A stretch of 40,190 bases of DNA from positions 1 through 40,190 of the forward strand of contig JAUIEM010000024.1 in the NCBI GenBank assembly GCA_030428695.1, given 5' to 3'. The position numbers and the translations under genes were made by a program. Positions 32,601-40,190 of this stretch are shown piece by piece. The notes beneath the pieces are model-generated. The model searched no databases. It was not told where the DNA came from and worked only from the letters and a program-made list of their open reading frames with translations. Each line of letters begins with the position of its first letter. Position 1 is the stretch's first letter. Source of the stretch: a bacterium (GTDB lineage: Bacteria > Planctomycetota > J058 > JAJDCP01).

Positions 32601-35600
32601 ACAAAGAGACCGGCTCCGGCTTCGCCCGCTACGCCCGCCCGGTCAGCGGCGAGAACGGCCTCGGCCTGGTCGAGTTCGCGGTCGCCCTGGTGCTCGCGAG
32701 CAGCGTGAAGAAGGGCTCGCCCCTCGAGCTGCCCCGCTACCCGAAGGAGTGGGGCGAGAAGGACAAGTTCACGACCAGCTTCGCCGGCGACTTCCTGGCC
32801 CAGGAAGACTGGCAGAAGCTCGTCGCCGAGCCCTTCCGCGAGAAGGACCCCGAGGCCTACCCGGCGCTGTGGCTCGATCCGCGCGCGCCGAAGTTCCCGA
32901 AGAAGCGCGAGCGCGACTGGTACAGCGACTACCTGCCGGTCTTCCCCGCCTCGGTGCAGCTGCTCGAGTGGCGGCCGGAGCACGAAGACGAGGCGCTCAA
33001 GGAGCTCGCGGCCGGCCACGACCACCTGCACGTCCACTTCTGGTTCGAGGAGCCGGAGGTCGTGCCCGCGGTCGAGTGGGTGCTCGCCCTGGTCCAGCGC
33101 AAGGACGAGAAGTGGAGCTTCGAGCGCCAGCGTGCGCCCCGCTTCGACGGCAAGGAAGAGGAGCGCGAGCTGCGCTTCAGCGTCGAGGACTTCGGCGGCG
33201 GCGAGAACCCCGCCGTGCGCGCGATCTTCCTGCTCCCCTGCCGGCGCGCCGCGCGCCGCGAGGGCCTGCCGCGGCCGCAGCGGGTCTTCTACCGCAGCTA
33301 CCGCTCGCTGCGCCCCGAGGTGCTCAGCGTCCGCGCGGTGCCGGACGGGCGCGAGGCGGACAGCCGCGACTGGCTGCGGAGCGAGAGCGTCGACAGCTGC
33401 GAGAACTGGATCGGCCCGGGCAACGTCGAGGTCATCACCGGCGACGGCGGCAAGGACAAGCGCGACGAGCGCCTCGGTCCGGACAACCCGACCTTCAGCT
33501 TCCGGGTCCGCTTCAACACCGGCATGCGGAACGAAGAGCGCGACTTCCACTACGCGATCGTGCCGAAGGGCGGCCTGAGCGGCCTGATCGAGCCCGGCGC
33601 GGCGCAAGCACGGCAGGCCAAGCTGCGCGTGCTCAAGCAGCAGAAGTGGGACGCCGCGGCCCTCGGCGACGACACCTGGATCTCGCGCCCGATCCCGATG
33701 GACGAGCTGCGCGACAAGGAGAAGGACGGCAGCGAGCTGCTCCTGGTCATCGGCGACTGCGGCCGCAACCCCGGCGACGGCAAGGCCCTGCGCGACAGCG
33801 AGGAGCGGCCGGTCGGCGGCGCCCGCAGCCTCGGCGGGGTGCTGCTGGACACGCGCGAGAAGATCGTGCCGGATGAGGATCCCGAGCCCGAGCTGCGCTT
33901 CTACGCACGCATCGACAACAAGCCCCCGAAGGTCGAGGTCGAGGGCCTCGACGAGTTCGAGGGCAGCGGCGACAAGGGCACCTACAAGGACTGCTTCAGC
34001 TTCTCGGTCAGCGCCGAGGACGAGGCCTCGGGCATCAGCCGCATCGAGGTGCTGGCGAAGCAGTTCCAGGGCAAGGGCAACGCGGTGCTCGGCTGCATGG
34101 TGCCCGAGAAGGCGACCGCGAAGGCCGACCTGAAGATCGTCTGGAACACCACCCAGGTCAAGAACGGCAAGCACGACGTGATCATCCGCGCCTTCGACCT
34201 GGCGGGGAACCTGACCTGCCGCATCATCAGCGTCAACATCGCGAACTTCCGCCCGAACATCCAGACCGGCTCGATCAAGTTCGGGCTGGCGGTCGACAAG
34301 GTGAAGCCCAAGGGCGAGATCAAGGCGGCCAAGGGCCCCGAAGAGCTCAGCGAGAGCACGCCGGGCAAGGGCACCGTCGAGGTCGAGCTCGACACCAGGG
34401 ACGACGAGACCGGCATCGACCGCATCCTGCTGTTCTGCGAGGAGACCGACGCGCCCCTGCCGCAGTCGCCGGTCCAGACCTGGAACGACGACTACGACAC
34501 CAGCAACCAGGTCGGCCTGCTCTACAACACCAAGCCCGGCCCCGGCGAGTTCGCGCCGACGATGAAGTTCGACAGCCGCTTCAGCGGCGACGGCGAGCGC
34601 GAGATCTGGGCCCACGTCGAAGACCGCGCCGGCCTGGCCGTCTCCGGCCTCAAGGAAGACGCCCTGGTGCGCAAGGCGCGCGTCGACAACCAGCCGCCGG
34701 CCATCGTGCTGCTCGACCCGCCGCTGCGCGTGCGGGGCGGCGTCGGGGTGACGGTGTGGGTCGATGAGCCCGGCCGCGAGAAGACGAAGTTCAAGCCGAA
34801 GGGCTTCTGGATCCCGGACAGCGACAAGGAGAACAAACGCGGCCTGCCGACCCTCGAGGAGACGCAGCTCAACGCCCTCAACCGCGGGAACTTCTACCGC
34901 TGCCTGTGGCCAACCGAGGTCGAGCGCTTCAAGTCCGGCCCCGGCACCCTCGCGATCGAGGTGCGCGGCGAGACGATCAAGCTGCGCCTCGAGCTCGACA
35001 ACTCCCCCGAGGCCTACGAAGAGCAGGCCGCCCCCTTCCGCCAGCAGATCCGCTTCGGCGCCTGGCAGAGCTCCGGGTTGGTGCTCGAGGGCCGCCACCT
35101 GCCGGGCTTCCTCGCCAAGGACAAGCCGCTGCGCTGGGTCGCCGAGGACGTCGGCACCAAGGTCGTCGAGGCCAAGGCCGACGGCAAGGCGGGGGCGGAC
35201 ACCGGCAAGGGCATCTACAGCCTCGCCCTCAGCGACGATGTCCAGGGCGAGCTCGAGGCCAAGGACGAGACCGAGAACGCGAGCCGCGCGCCGCTCTGGG
35301 TCAAGGTCTGCAAGGAACCGCCGAAGCTCGCCTCGGTCACCCTGATCAGCCGCGGCCTCGGCGGCGCCCCGCGGATCTCGACGGAGGAGCAGCAGTTCCT
35401 GCGCGGGAAGGTGCGGGTGCTGGTCAAGACCGAGGAGAAGCCCGAGGACATCGGCCGCGTCGAGGCCCTGTTCAAGGGCGAGCCGATCGGCGACTTCCGC
35501 CGCTCCGCCCGCTTCCAGGACACCTTCGCCTGCCTGTGGGAGACCGACCAGGACGCGGTCAAGGGCGAGCTGGTGGTCAAGGCCTTCAACCGGGCCGGGA

Positions 35601-37840
35601 TGCCGAGCGAGCCGAAGACGTTCGACGTCGTCATCCTCAACGCGGCGCCGGAAGTCGCCGCCCTCGCGCCGAAGGGCAGCGGCAAGGAGTTCGAGGTCGA
35701 GATCGGGGCGAAGCGGCCCGAGGTCGACGGCACCGAGGTCGTCGACCGCGCCCTGCTCGCCTTCGAGCGCACCGCTCCCTGGGCCAGCCACGGGCTGACC
35801 CTCGACGCCTCCAAGGAGCCGCTCAAGCCCGCGCCGGCCGGCCTGCTGGCCGGCATCGGCGAGCTGCACGGAGCGCTGGTCGACAAGGCCGGCAACCTCG
35901 GGGCCGGGGTGATGGAAGCCTACGGCGAGCTGCAGGCGACGCCGGCGGCCGATCCCGCCGACGCGAAGCCGGCGGACGAGGTGCCCGCGCAGTCCGACGC
36001 CGCGACCGCGGCCGCCGTCGCCACCGGCGCCGTCGCCGCGGGTGCCGCCGCCGGCATCGCGGCGAAGCGCGGGGGCTACGACCCGAAGAACGCGCCGGGC
36101 GCGGGCGGACCGCCCAGCAGGCAGGCCCTCGAGCCGGGGCAGGACAAGCAGGTCGACCCGAAGGACGCCGCCAAGAAGGACGACGCCCCGGCCGACGACG
36201 ACAAGAAGCCGAAGGTCGTCAGCGCGAAGTGGGACCGCACGACGATCAAGTTCGAAGAGAAGGCCGGCATGCACGCCGACGTGCAGAACGCCGACGGCCA
36301 GACCGCCAAGCTGACGATCTACGAGCACGACGCCGACGGCCAGCACGACCTGGTCGGCACCCAGGAGGCGACGGTCGAGCAGGGCAAGATCACCTCCGAG
36401 TGGGAGTGCAAGGGCACCAGCGGCGGCGACTTCTCCGACGAGGCCGAGGACCAGAAGCTCCTGAAGTTCTTCTTCCGCGTCGAGATCGAAGGCGCCGAGA
36501 AGGCCGACTCGGGGCTGCTCGAGTACCGCGACTTCATCGAGTTCCTGCTGACCGACGACGACGGCGAGGTGATGCCCGACACGGGCTACGAGCTGAGCTT
36601 CCAGGATGGCAGCAAGCGGGTCGGCAAGACCGACAAGGACGGCCGCGGCTTCGAGGACAACGTCGTCCCCGGCGAGGTCGGCCTGCGCATCCTGTCCGAC
36701 GAAGAGCTCGCCGCCGCCCAGAAGAAGGCCGACGCGGACAAGAAGGACGACGCGAAGAAGCCGGACGGCCCCGTCGCGATCAGCGGCGCAAAGTGGGACC
36801 GGGAGACGATCAAGTTCGAGGAGAAGGCCGCCCTGCTCGCCGACGTCAGCCACGCCGACGGCAAGACCGCGAAGCTGACCATCCTCGAGCACGACGCCGA
36901 CGGCCAGCACGACCTGGTCGCGACCCTCGAGGCCACGGTCGAAGGCGGCAAGCTCAAGGCCGAGTGGCAGTGCACCGGCGCCAAGGGCGGGGAGTTCTCC
37001 GACGAGGAGGAAGACCAGAAGCTGCTGAAGTTCTTCTTCCGCGTCGAGGTCGATGACCAGAAGGCGGAGTCGGGGCTGCTCGAGTACCGCGACTTCATCG
37101 AGTTCGTGCTCGCCGACGACGATGGCGAAGTGATGGCGAACACGGGCTACGAGCTGACCTTCTCCGACGGCAGCAAGCGCACGGGCTTCACCGACGCCGA
37201 AGGCAAGGGCTTCGAGGACGACGTCGTGCCCGGCCCGGTCAACCTCCGTATGCTCGACAAGGACGAGGCCGACGCCGCGAAGGCGGCCGCACCGGCGGCC
37301 GGCGCCGCCAGCCCGCCGAGCCAGGCCGACGACACGAAGCCGGACGGTCCTCCCAGGCTGTCCGACGCCGCCTGGGACAAGACGAAGATCAAGTACAAGG
37401 AGACCGCGCAGCTCAGCGCCAAGGCCGAGAACGCCGACGGCAAGAGCGTCGAGCTCAAGATCTTCGAGTGGGATGCCGACGGCGGGCACGACCCGGTCGA
37501 GACCCTGCAGGCGACCGTCCAGGCCGGCGCGATCCGCGCGAGCTGGGAGTGCAAGGGCGTGCAGCAGGGCGCCTTCAGCGACGAGGAAGAGGACTCCAAG
37601 CTGCTGCAGTTCTTCTTCGAGGTGCACCTCGAGGGCGCGGAGAAGATCGCCTCCGGCAAGCTCGAGTACCGCGACTTCGTCGAGTTCTTCCTCGAGGATG
37701 ACGACGGCCAGCCGAAGGCGAACGCGCCCTACGAGCTGATCCTGCCCGACGGCACCCGGCGCAAGGGCACGACCGACGCCCAGGGCCGCGCTTTCGAGGA
37801 CGACCTGCCGCCCGGACCGCTGCAGCTGGTCAGCGCGTAG
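29624..37840 (+). CDS. Giant multidomain protein with Ig-like domains and three C-terminal repeats
   Basis: A 2,738-residue protein. Three putative Ig domains of the He_PIG type fill residues ~1-92, 93-185 and 186-280, each with the 'GLP/GA-x-LP-GL-x-L-x2-G-x-I-x-GTP' rhythm. Residues ~285-860 look beta-rich, residues ~885-1010 resemble an M30-like peptidase without its HExxH, and Ig-like sections follow at ~1430-1545 and ~1590-1690. A small-residue stretch (residues ~2124-2149, Ala/Gly/Val) could be a membrane helix or linker, and three ~190-residue repeats end the protein. No signal peptide is present. The TTG at 29624 has GGAGG (29612-29616) seven bases upstream. Absence of a signal peptide with secretion-type domains fits export by an injection system or a cytoplasmic scaffold; neither is proven. 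No injection-system core genes occur here. Confidence 0.85.
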   Translation: MARPDILTQKLPQGRVGASYSKEIAVRGGVPPLRFAVVAGALPAGLSLEGQGKSARIEGKPTKAGLTTFSLEVSSSDDKQSKKRKEYSITVPGEPKLDELPAATAKVGEAFEATLPVGGEGLITPLTWSWSGAEGTPAGLKLGTAEDGKAGKISGTPEQSGKYALTVTVRDAQVPPSKVEGTLELTVQGELAVLCEGLPSASVGSAYVASASVEDDGQGPFTWSLEGAPAWPKISGTKDAKLEGTPDKEGKFPCTLVVTNKADKKARKKLELEVFPKVEAKEPPPPSEGGKVEVFALEDGRVAVLWEHAGFPVARYGISRKTDQGMPSTEWLDGFASVGEATADNFVKLNGLPSAGRDRYRGCTLEVRDGAHKDQRVEILGSKNNTVRLAQALRLTAGTPVQVLDMQRGESFPDKKTFVHQVEWGESPLPPAVRVTQTGPLGELASQVWPSAAPGSQAKALGVAWEAADKPRKGEISVARHGEKSRLLVGFRHTSPGVQFLAAPLPGDRVWIGEHRLTARKEASGIDVHSFACGASPEEAARNLEGALKKDLALAEHFVFKVDGPTLRLDHRSQTRARLEVRVSAAERMRPFDQLAFDPQSPLRCLALEGAEGLGGDAWQRTGGGFFASVLRKDTRFEVSIYSRKKVRGAWARDMLVAWGFCRDEKARVRLRGRLRGWADLAFEADRENIVLMPLPGASEIAHSFDEGGQEALEAQPRGFYIVDDLVPGQSYRFTVEELGTAGETRKSEAAAAYKAEKEPQALGFLLPRARHPLGALGADKKPAFALAVGIDAERLLVRAEKQGEGKEHTVYGVHPASAAFGKQLASALADPSAKLFKVFGDRDRTTGGLVTLLAPSRLQAYSQGAGDGGRFDRIVLDPRDHSLEEGAGAALNFHSAWLEQLLELVARADYARRSLADTDSFARPISVADDRWLIEGLGHLAGGLLNEAAPRDKARREQLLGHAGCYNLNLRFRAGPQEALSALYAYFQVMKDKETGSGFARYARPVSGENGLGLVEFAVALVLASSVKKGSPLELPRYPKEWGEKDKFTTSFAGDFLAQEDWQKLVAEPFREKDPEAYPALWLDPRAPKFPKKRERDWYSDYLPVFPASVQLLEWRPEHEDEALKELAAGHDHLHVHFWFEEPEVVPAVEWVLALVQRKDEKWSFERQRAPRFDGKEEERELRFSVEDFGGGENPAVRAIFLLPCRRAARREGLPRPQRVFYRSYRSLRPEVLSVRAVPDGREADSRDWLRSESVDSCENWIGPGNVEVITGDGGKDKRDERLGPDNPTFSFRVRFNTGMRNEERDFHYAIVPKGGLSGLIEPGAAQARQAKLRVLKQQKWDAAALGDDTWISRPIPMDELRDKEKDGSELLLVIGDCGRNPGDGKALRDSEERPVGGARSLGGVLLDTREKIVPDEDPEPELRFYARIDNKPPKVEVEGLDEFEGSGDKGTYKDCFSFSVSAEDEASGISRIEVLAKQFQGKGNAVLGCMVPEKATAKADLKIVWNTTQVKNGKHDVIIRAFDLAGNLTCRIISVNIANFRPNIQTGSIKFGLAVDKVKPKGEIKAAKGPEELSESTPGKGTVEVELDTRDDETGIDRILLFCEETDAPLPQSPVQTWNDDYDTSNQVGLLYNTKPGPGEFAPTMKFDSRFSGDGEREIWAHVEDRAGLAVSGLKEDALVRKARVDNQPPAIVLLDPPLRVRGGVGVTVWVDEPGREKTKFKPKGFWIPDSDKENKRGLPTLEETQLNALNRGNFYRCLWPTEVERFKSGPGTLAIEVRGETIKLRLELDNSPEAYEEQAAPFRQQIRFGAWQSSGLVLEGRHLPGFLAKDKPLRWVAEDVGTKVVEAKADGKAGADTGKGIYSLALSDDVQGELEAKDETENASRAPLWVKVCKEPPKLASVTLISRGLGGAPRISTEEQQFLRGKVRVLVKTEEKPEDIGRVEALFKGEPIGDFRRSARFQDTFACLWETDQDAVKGELVVKAFNRAGMPSEPKTFDVVILNAAPEVAALAPKGSGKEFEVEIGAKRPEVDGTEVVDRALLAFERTAPWASHGLTLDASKEPLKPAPAGLLAGIGELHGALVDKAGNLGAGVMEAYGELQATPAADPADAKPADEVPAQSDAATAAAVATGAVAAGAAAGIAAKRGGYDPKNAPGAGGPPSRQALEPGQDKQVDPKDAAKKDDAPADDDKKPKVVSAKWDRTTIKFEEKAGMHADVQNADGQTAKLTIYEHDADGQHDLVGTQEATVEQGKITSEWECKGTSGGDFSDEAEDQKLLKFFFRVEIEGAEKADSGLLEYRDFIEFLLTDDDGEVMPDTGYELSFQDGSKRVGKTDKDGRGFEDNVVPGEVGLRILSDEELAAAQKKADADKKDDAKKPDGPVAISGAKWDRETIKFEEKAALLADVSHADGKTAKLTILEHDADGQHDLVATLEATVEGGKLKAEWQCTGAKGGEFSDEEEDQKLLKFFFRVEVDDQKAESGLLEYRDFIEFVLADDDGEVMANTGYELTFSDGSKRTGFTDAEGKGFEDDVVPGPVNLRMLDKDEADAAKAAAPAAGAASPPSQADDTKPDGPPRLSDAAWDKTKIKYKETAQLSAKAENADGKSVELKIFEWDADGGHDPVETLQATVQAGAIRASWECKGVQQGAFSDEEEDSKLLQFFFEVHLEGAEKIASGKLEYRDFVEFFLEDDDGQPKANAPYELILPDGTRRKGTTDAQGRAFEDDLPPGPLQLVSA
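36209..37837 (+). repeat. Three tandem C-terminal repeats of about 190 codons
   Basis: Units start near 36209, 36776 and 37349, with the first tryptophan codons at 36230, 36794 and 37373, periods of 564 and 579 bases. Each has WD-x2-IK(F/Y)-E, then EHDADGQHDLV or EWDADGGHDPV, FSDEEEDQKLLKFFFRVE, SGLLEYRDFIEF and a closing DDDGE...GYEL-x-DGS-x-R-G. Units 1 and 2 are closest; unit 3 diverges more. They are separated by acidic, Lys/Asp/Ala-rich linkers. I recall very similar domains at the C-termini of VgrG-like proteins in planctomycetes and myxobacteria. Confidence 0.85.
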
Positions 37841-37872
37841 GTCGAGCAGGACACATCCGGTGATCTGGAGTC

Positions 37873-37889
37873 GAGGGTCGTTCGCCCTC
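37873..37889. terminator. Possible bidirectional hairpin between convergent genes
   Basis: GAGGG (37873-37877) pairs with CCCTC (37885-37889) around TCGTTCG, in the 58-base gap between the giant gene stop and the convergent DnaJ-like gene stop. The stem is only five pairs with no T-run, so this is weak. Confidence 0.25.
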
Positions 37890-37898
37890 CATCCGCTT

Positions 37899-38771
37899 CT
37901 AGCGGTCGTAGTGCGTCGTGTTCGACTTACAACGCGGGCAGCACGCGGAGAGGTCACTTCCTCGTGGATACCAGGTGTGGCCGCAGCTCCAGCATCGGTT
38001 GAGCGGTCGCTTCGTTTTCCTGTGCCTGCCTGCACCCGACTTGCCGCTGGTCGAGTTCGGACGCGCCGACCAGCTCGAGCCGCGGCTGGTCTGTCGAGGA
38101 CGCGTCCGCCGATTACGGCTGGACGACGGTGGCCGCGGCCAGCTGCCGGGGCTTCCACCGTCGTAGGTCGGCGCCCCGCGGACGATGACGTAGAGGTCGC
38201 CATCGCGACCGCCGTTTCGACCGCGCTCGCCAGCGCCAGCGAGCCGGTAGGGACGGCTCTCGGGATTGGGTTTGATCTCGATGGTGTAGGTGTCGACGTA
38301 GGCGACCAGCCCACGGTCGCACAGGTTGCATGACCCGAACCTCCCACGGCCTCGACACTCTATGCAACGCTGTTGCCCGACGGACCCCGTTCCGCTACAG
38401 AACACGCACCGGATCTGGAATGCGTAACCTCTGCGCTGACAAAGGTCGCAGGCACGCGATTTCCGCACTTCTATGGTCTTCCATACGCCGTTTCGCCGCT
38501 CCCTGGCGGTAATGTCCAAGATCACGCGAAGAGACTTGCCGGCAGTCGATCGCTTCCGGGTGTAGAGCCCGAGGGAGTGGTCGTAGGTGGCCCGCGATTG
38601 GGCGTCGGAAAGAACGTCGTAGGCGGTCTTGATCGCGATGAACACCCGCTCGCTCTTCTTGGTGGAGCCGGCGACATCGGGGTGGTATCGCTTCACCATG
38701 GCACGGTAGGCTCTGCGGATCTTCTCCGCGTCCGCGCTCGGCTCAACGCCGAGAAGCTGGTAGTGGTTCAT
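37899..38771 (-). CDS. Short DnaJ-like co-chaperone with an added C-terminal zinc ribbon
   Basis: A 290-residue protein. Residues 1-~68 are a J domain with the essential HPD (30-32), the site that stimulates DnaK ATPase. There is no Gly/Phe linker. A DnaJ-type cysteine domain follows, with four CxxC pairs: CDLC, CVFCSGTG, CIECRGRG and CNLCDRG. A single DnaJ C-terminal strand segment is left (YRLAGAGERGRNGG then RDGDLYVIVRGAP), where full DnaJ has two domains. A Ser/Arg/Pro-rich linker and a zinc ribbon CWSCGHTWYPRGSDLSACCPRC end the protein (quoted here only in outline: two CxxC pairs). The first and third codon positions are less GC-rich than in neighbours, suggesting transfer. The ATG at 38771 begins the J domain exactly. 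Partners are unknown. Confidence 0.88.
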   Translation of the reverse strand: MNHYQLLGVEPSADAEKIRRAYRAMVKRYHPDVAGSTKKSERVFIAIKTAYDVLSDAQSRATYDHSLGLYTRKRSTAGKSLRVILDITARERRNGVWKTIEVRKSRACDLCQRRGYAFQIRCVFCSGTGSVGQQRCIECRGRGRFGSCNLCDRGLVAYVDTYTIEIKPNPESRPYRLAGAGERGRNGGRDGDLYVIVRGAPTYDGGSPGSWPRPPSSSRNRRTRPRQTSRGSSWSARPNSTSGKSGAGRHRKTKRPLNRCWSCGHTWYPRGSDLSACCPRCKSNTTHYDR

Positions 38772-38997
38772 CTAGCTCTAGCCTGGAGCACCCATCGCTA
38801 TTCCCTCAATCGATACTTCTGGACAGAAGCGTCCCTTCCGGTCGGCGTCGTTCGACTACGCTTACCGCAGAGCCCCCGAACGTGGCAACGAACCACTGTC
38901 GCGATTGCAGTACAAGACCAACGAAGGACCCGCCCCGCGGCACCACCGCGACACACACCCGCTCGGGGGTGTTCCCGTCTGCCGACTGGAGGAGCCC
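38772..38997. other. Noncoding gap upstream of the DnaJ-like gene
   Basis: The 226 bases between the DnaJ-like start and the LRV-protein stop contain no plausible gene. A 6-bp perfect inverted repeat CTTCTG-GA-CAGAAG (38816-38829) lies 45 bases before the DnaJ-like ATG, near AT-richer sequence that could hold its promoter; no hexamers are convincing. Confidence 0.4.
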
Positions 38998-40190
38998 CTA
39001 CCGGCGCGGCGCGCGCGGCGCCTTCGCCGACGCGTAGCGGCGGGTCGCGGCGCTGGCCTTCGGATGCTTGGCGATCCGCTCGAGGGCGTGGCGCAGCACC
39101 TTGGGGTGGCGGGCCACCGCCCGGAGCACCGAGTCGTCGACCGCCTTGTAGACCGGCTCACGGGGCGTGAGGAAGACGATCCGGTCGAGGCACTTGTAGG
39201 TGTCGGTGTTCCTGTGCTCGGCGATCTTGCGCAGGGTGCGGATCTCGACCTTCGGGTGCCAGCAGATGCGGGCGAGGACGCGCGGATCCTGGGTCTGCAC
39301 GCAGGCCATGCCGTACAGCACCGCGGGCGGGGTGCGCGGGCTGTCGGCGATCGCGACGCGGTGGAAATACTCGCTCTTCGGATGGTTGGCGGCCGCGAAC
39401 AGCGCGTTGGTCGCGTGCTTGTCGGGGTCCTGCTTGCGCAGGCTGAGGATGTTGAGGATCAGACCGTTGAGGATCTTGTGGTCGACGACCCGCCGGTTCG
39501 AGGCGATCGCGTACAGCACGGTCGTCGGCGTCGTCTCGCGCACCGCCATCGTGTAGACCTGGAAGCGCTCGAGCTTCGGGTGCCGGAAGATCGCGCCGAG
39601 GGCCTCGGGGTCGCTGCCGTGCTTCTCGTTCATGATCAGCCAGTCGAGCACCCGGTAGGTGGTGCGCGGATCGCGCGCCATCTTCCGGTACAGCGGCAGC
39701 GGCAGGTTCGGATGCGCCGCGAGGTACATCAGGGTGGCCTGCCGGTCCGGCTTGCCGCTCGACGGCGACAGGATCGCGAGCTTCGGGTCGTTGTAGACGC
39801 GCTCGAGGGTGACGCTCGGGGTCGAGTGGTTGGTGAGCACGGCCGAGAGCAGGGCCGGGGTGCGGGCGAGCTTGTCGAGCAGGGAGGGCGGCGTCGAGTG
39901 GTTCTCGGCCAGGGCGATCCGGTCGTCCTTGGCCAGGCCCCCCATGTTCTTGGCGATCGCCTTCTTCCAGCGCGGCTCGAAGACCTTCCACAGGGCCGCC
40001 TCGAGCTGAGCGACCATGCGCTCGGTGTTGTTGAAGCGCGCCCCCTTGGTCAGGTGCTCGGGGGCCTCGGCCGGGATCTCGACGACGATCTGGCCCTCGC
40101 CGGCGACCAGGTCACCCAGGGAGAGCGGGTGGCAGCGGTCGTCGAGGATGCGCAGCACCGTCAGCACGAGGTCCTTGCCGATCCTCTTGT
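38998..40190 (-). CDS. LRV-type repeat protein, 5' end outside window
   Basis: The frame is open from the right edge to the TAG at 38998-39000, giving at least 397 residues; the N-terminus is missing and any start inside the window (GTG at 40167) is probably internal. Much of it consists of ~20-30-residue helical repeats such as LAENHSTPPSLLDKLA, LTNHSTPSVTLERVYND, LAAHPNLPLPLYRKMARDP, RHPKLERF and AKHPKASAA. This 'A-x-HP/N-x-xTP-x-xxL-x-xLA-x-D' rhythm is that of leucine-rich repeat variant (LRV) and related solenoids, which form protein-binding surfaces. The C-terminus is very basic (KAPRAPRR). The last repeats are regular, so the gene looks intact. It shows no signal peptide in the visible part and its partner is unknown. 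Confidence 0.75.
   Translation of the reverse strand, partial: KRIGKDLVLTVLRILDDRCHPLSLGDLVAGEGQIVVEIPAEAPEHLTKGARFNNTERMVAQLEAALWKVFEPRWKKAIAKNMGGLAKDDRIALAENHSTPPSLLDKLARTPALLSAVLTNHSTPSVTLERVYNDPKLAILSPSSGKPDRQATLMYLAAHPNLPLPLYRKMARDPRTTYRVLDWLIMNEKHGSDPEALGAIFRHPKLERFQVYTMAVRETTPTTVLYAIASNRRVVDHKILNGLILNILSLRKQDPDKHATNALFAAANHPKSEYFHRVAIADSPRTPPAVLYGMACVQTQDPRVLARICWHPKVEIRTLRKIAEHRNTDTYKCLDRIVFLTPREPVYKAVDDSVLRAVARHPKVLRHALERIAKHPKASAATRRYASAKAPRAPRR

Noticed and set aside
29603..38347. A minus-strand open frame of about 2,900 codons opposite the giant gene
   Set aside because: It is the mirror of a GC-biased coding sequence, low-complexity in composition, with no motif and no ribosome site; it also runs into the end of the DnaJ-like gene. 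The plus-strand frame has clear domains.

Overview
This is a GC-rich bacterial chromosome segment with many GTG and TTG starts and tightly packed genes, often overlapping by four bases (ATGA or GTGA). The type II secretion-like inner-membrane genes and a lipoprotein point to a two-membrane envelope. The CpxC-type zinc protein, the giant Ig-like protein without a signal peptide and the LRV-repeat protein suggest an environmental lineage such as Planctomycetota or a deltaproteobacterial relative. That placement is inference, because no rRNA, tRNA or ribosomal protein gene is present. I see no CRISPR array, insertion sequence or phage module.

Left part (1-11.2 kb): a DNA polymerase IV gene cut by the left edge has a promoter overlapped by a perfect LexA-type box. 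It is followed by a two-gene beta-keto acid/acyl-CoA operon (BKACE, enoyl-CoA hydratase), a divergent CpxC-domain protein and a very basic, lysine- and tyrosine-rich 129-residue protein ending in a strong hairpin. Then comes a housekeeping run: thiL, a single-frame tsaE-dapB fusion, purA, a YhcC-type radical SAM gene and a PIN-PhoH ATPase.

Middle (11.2-22.4 kb): a partial type II secretion/type IV pilus-like operon (gspK, two small GspC/PilP-like proteins, gspL, gspM) lacks secretin, ATPase, GspF and major pseudopilin here. On the opposite strand are pabB and a GT39-type membrane glycosyltransferase. Next are a toxin-antitoxin-like remnant with a broken nucleotidyltransferase, a beta-helix lipoprotein with a 9-bp minisatellite, an unknown conserved-looking protein and the FCD-type GntR regulator coupled to it, preceded by a 15-bp palindromic operator.

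Right part (22.4-40.2 kb): a minus-strand glycan cluster (two GT2 enzymes flanking an AlkP-superfamily protein, plus a GT4-type enzyme) faces a plus-strand pair: a 661-residue propeller-like protein and, four bases later, a 2,738-residue protein. The giant protein begins with Ig-like domains, holds what may be a dead M30-like peptidase region, and ends in three ~190-residue repeats resembling C-terminal domains I recall from VgrG-like injection-system proteins. This pair is the best candidate for an undescribed system. The window ends with a short, chimeric DnaJ-like protein carrying an extra zinc ribbon and an LRV-repeat protein cut by the right edge.
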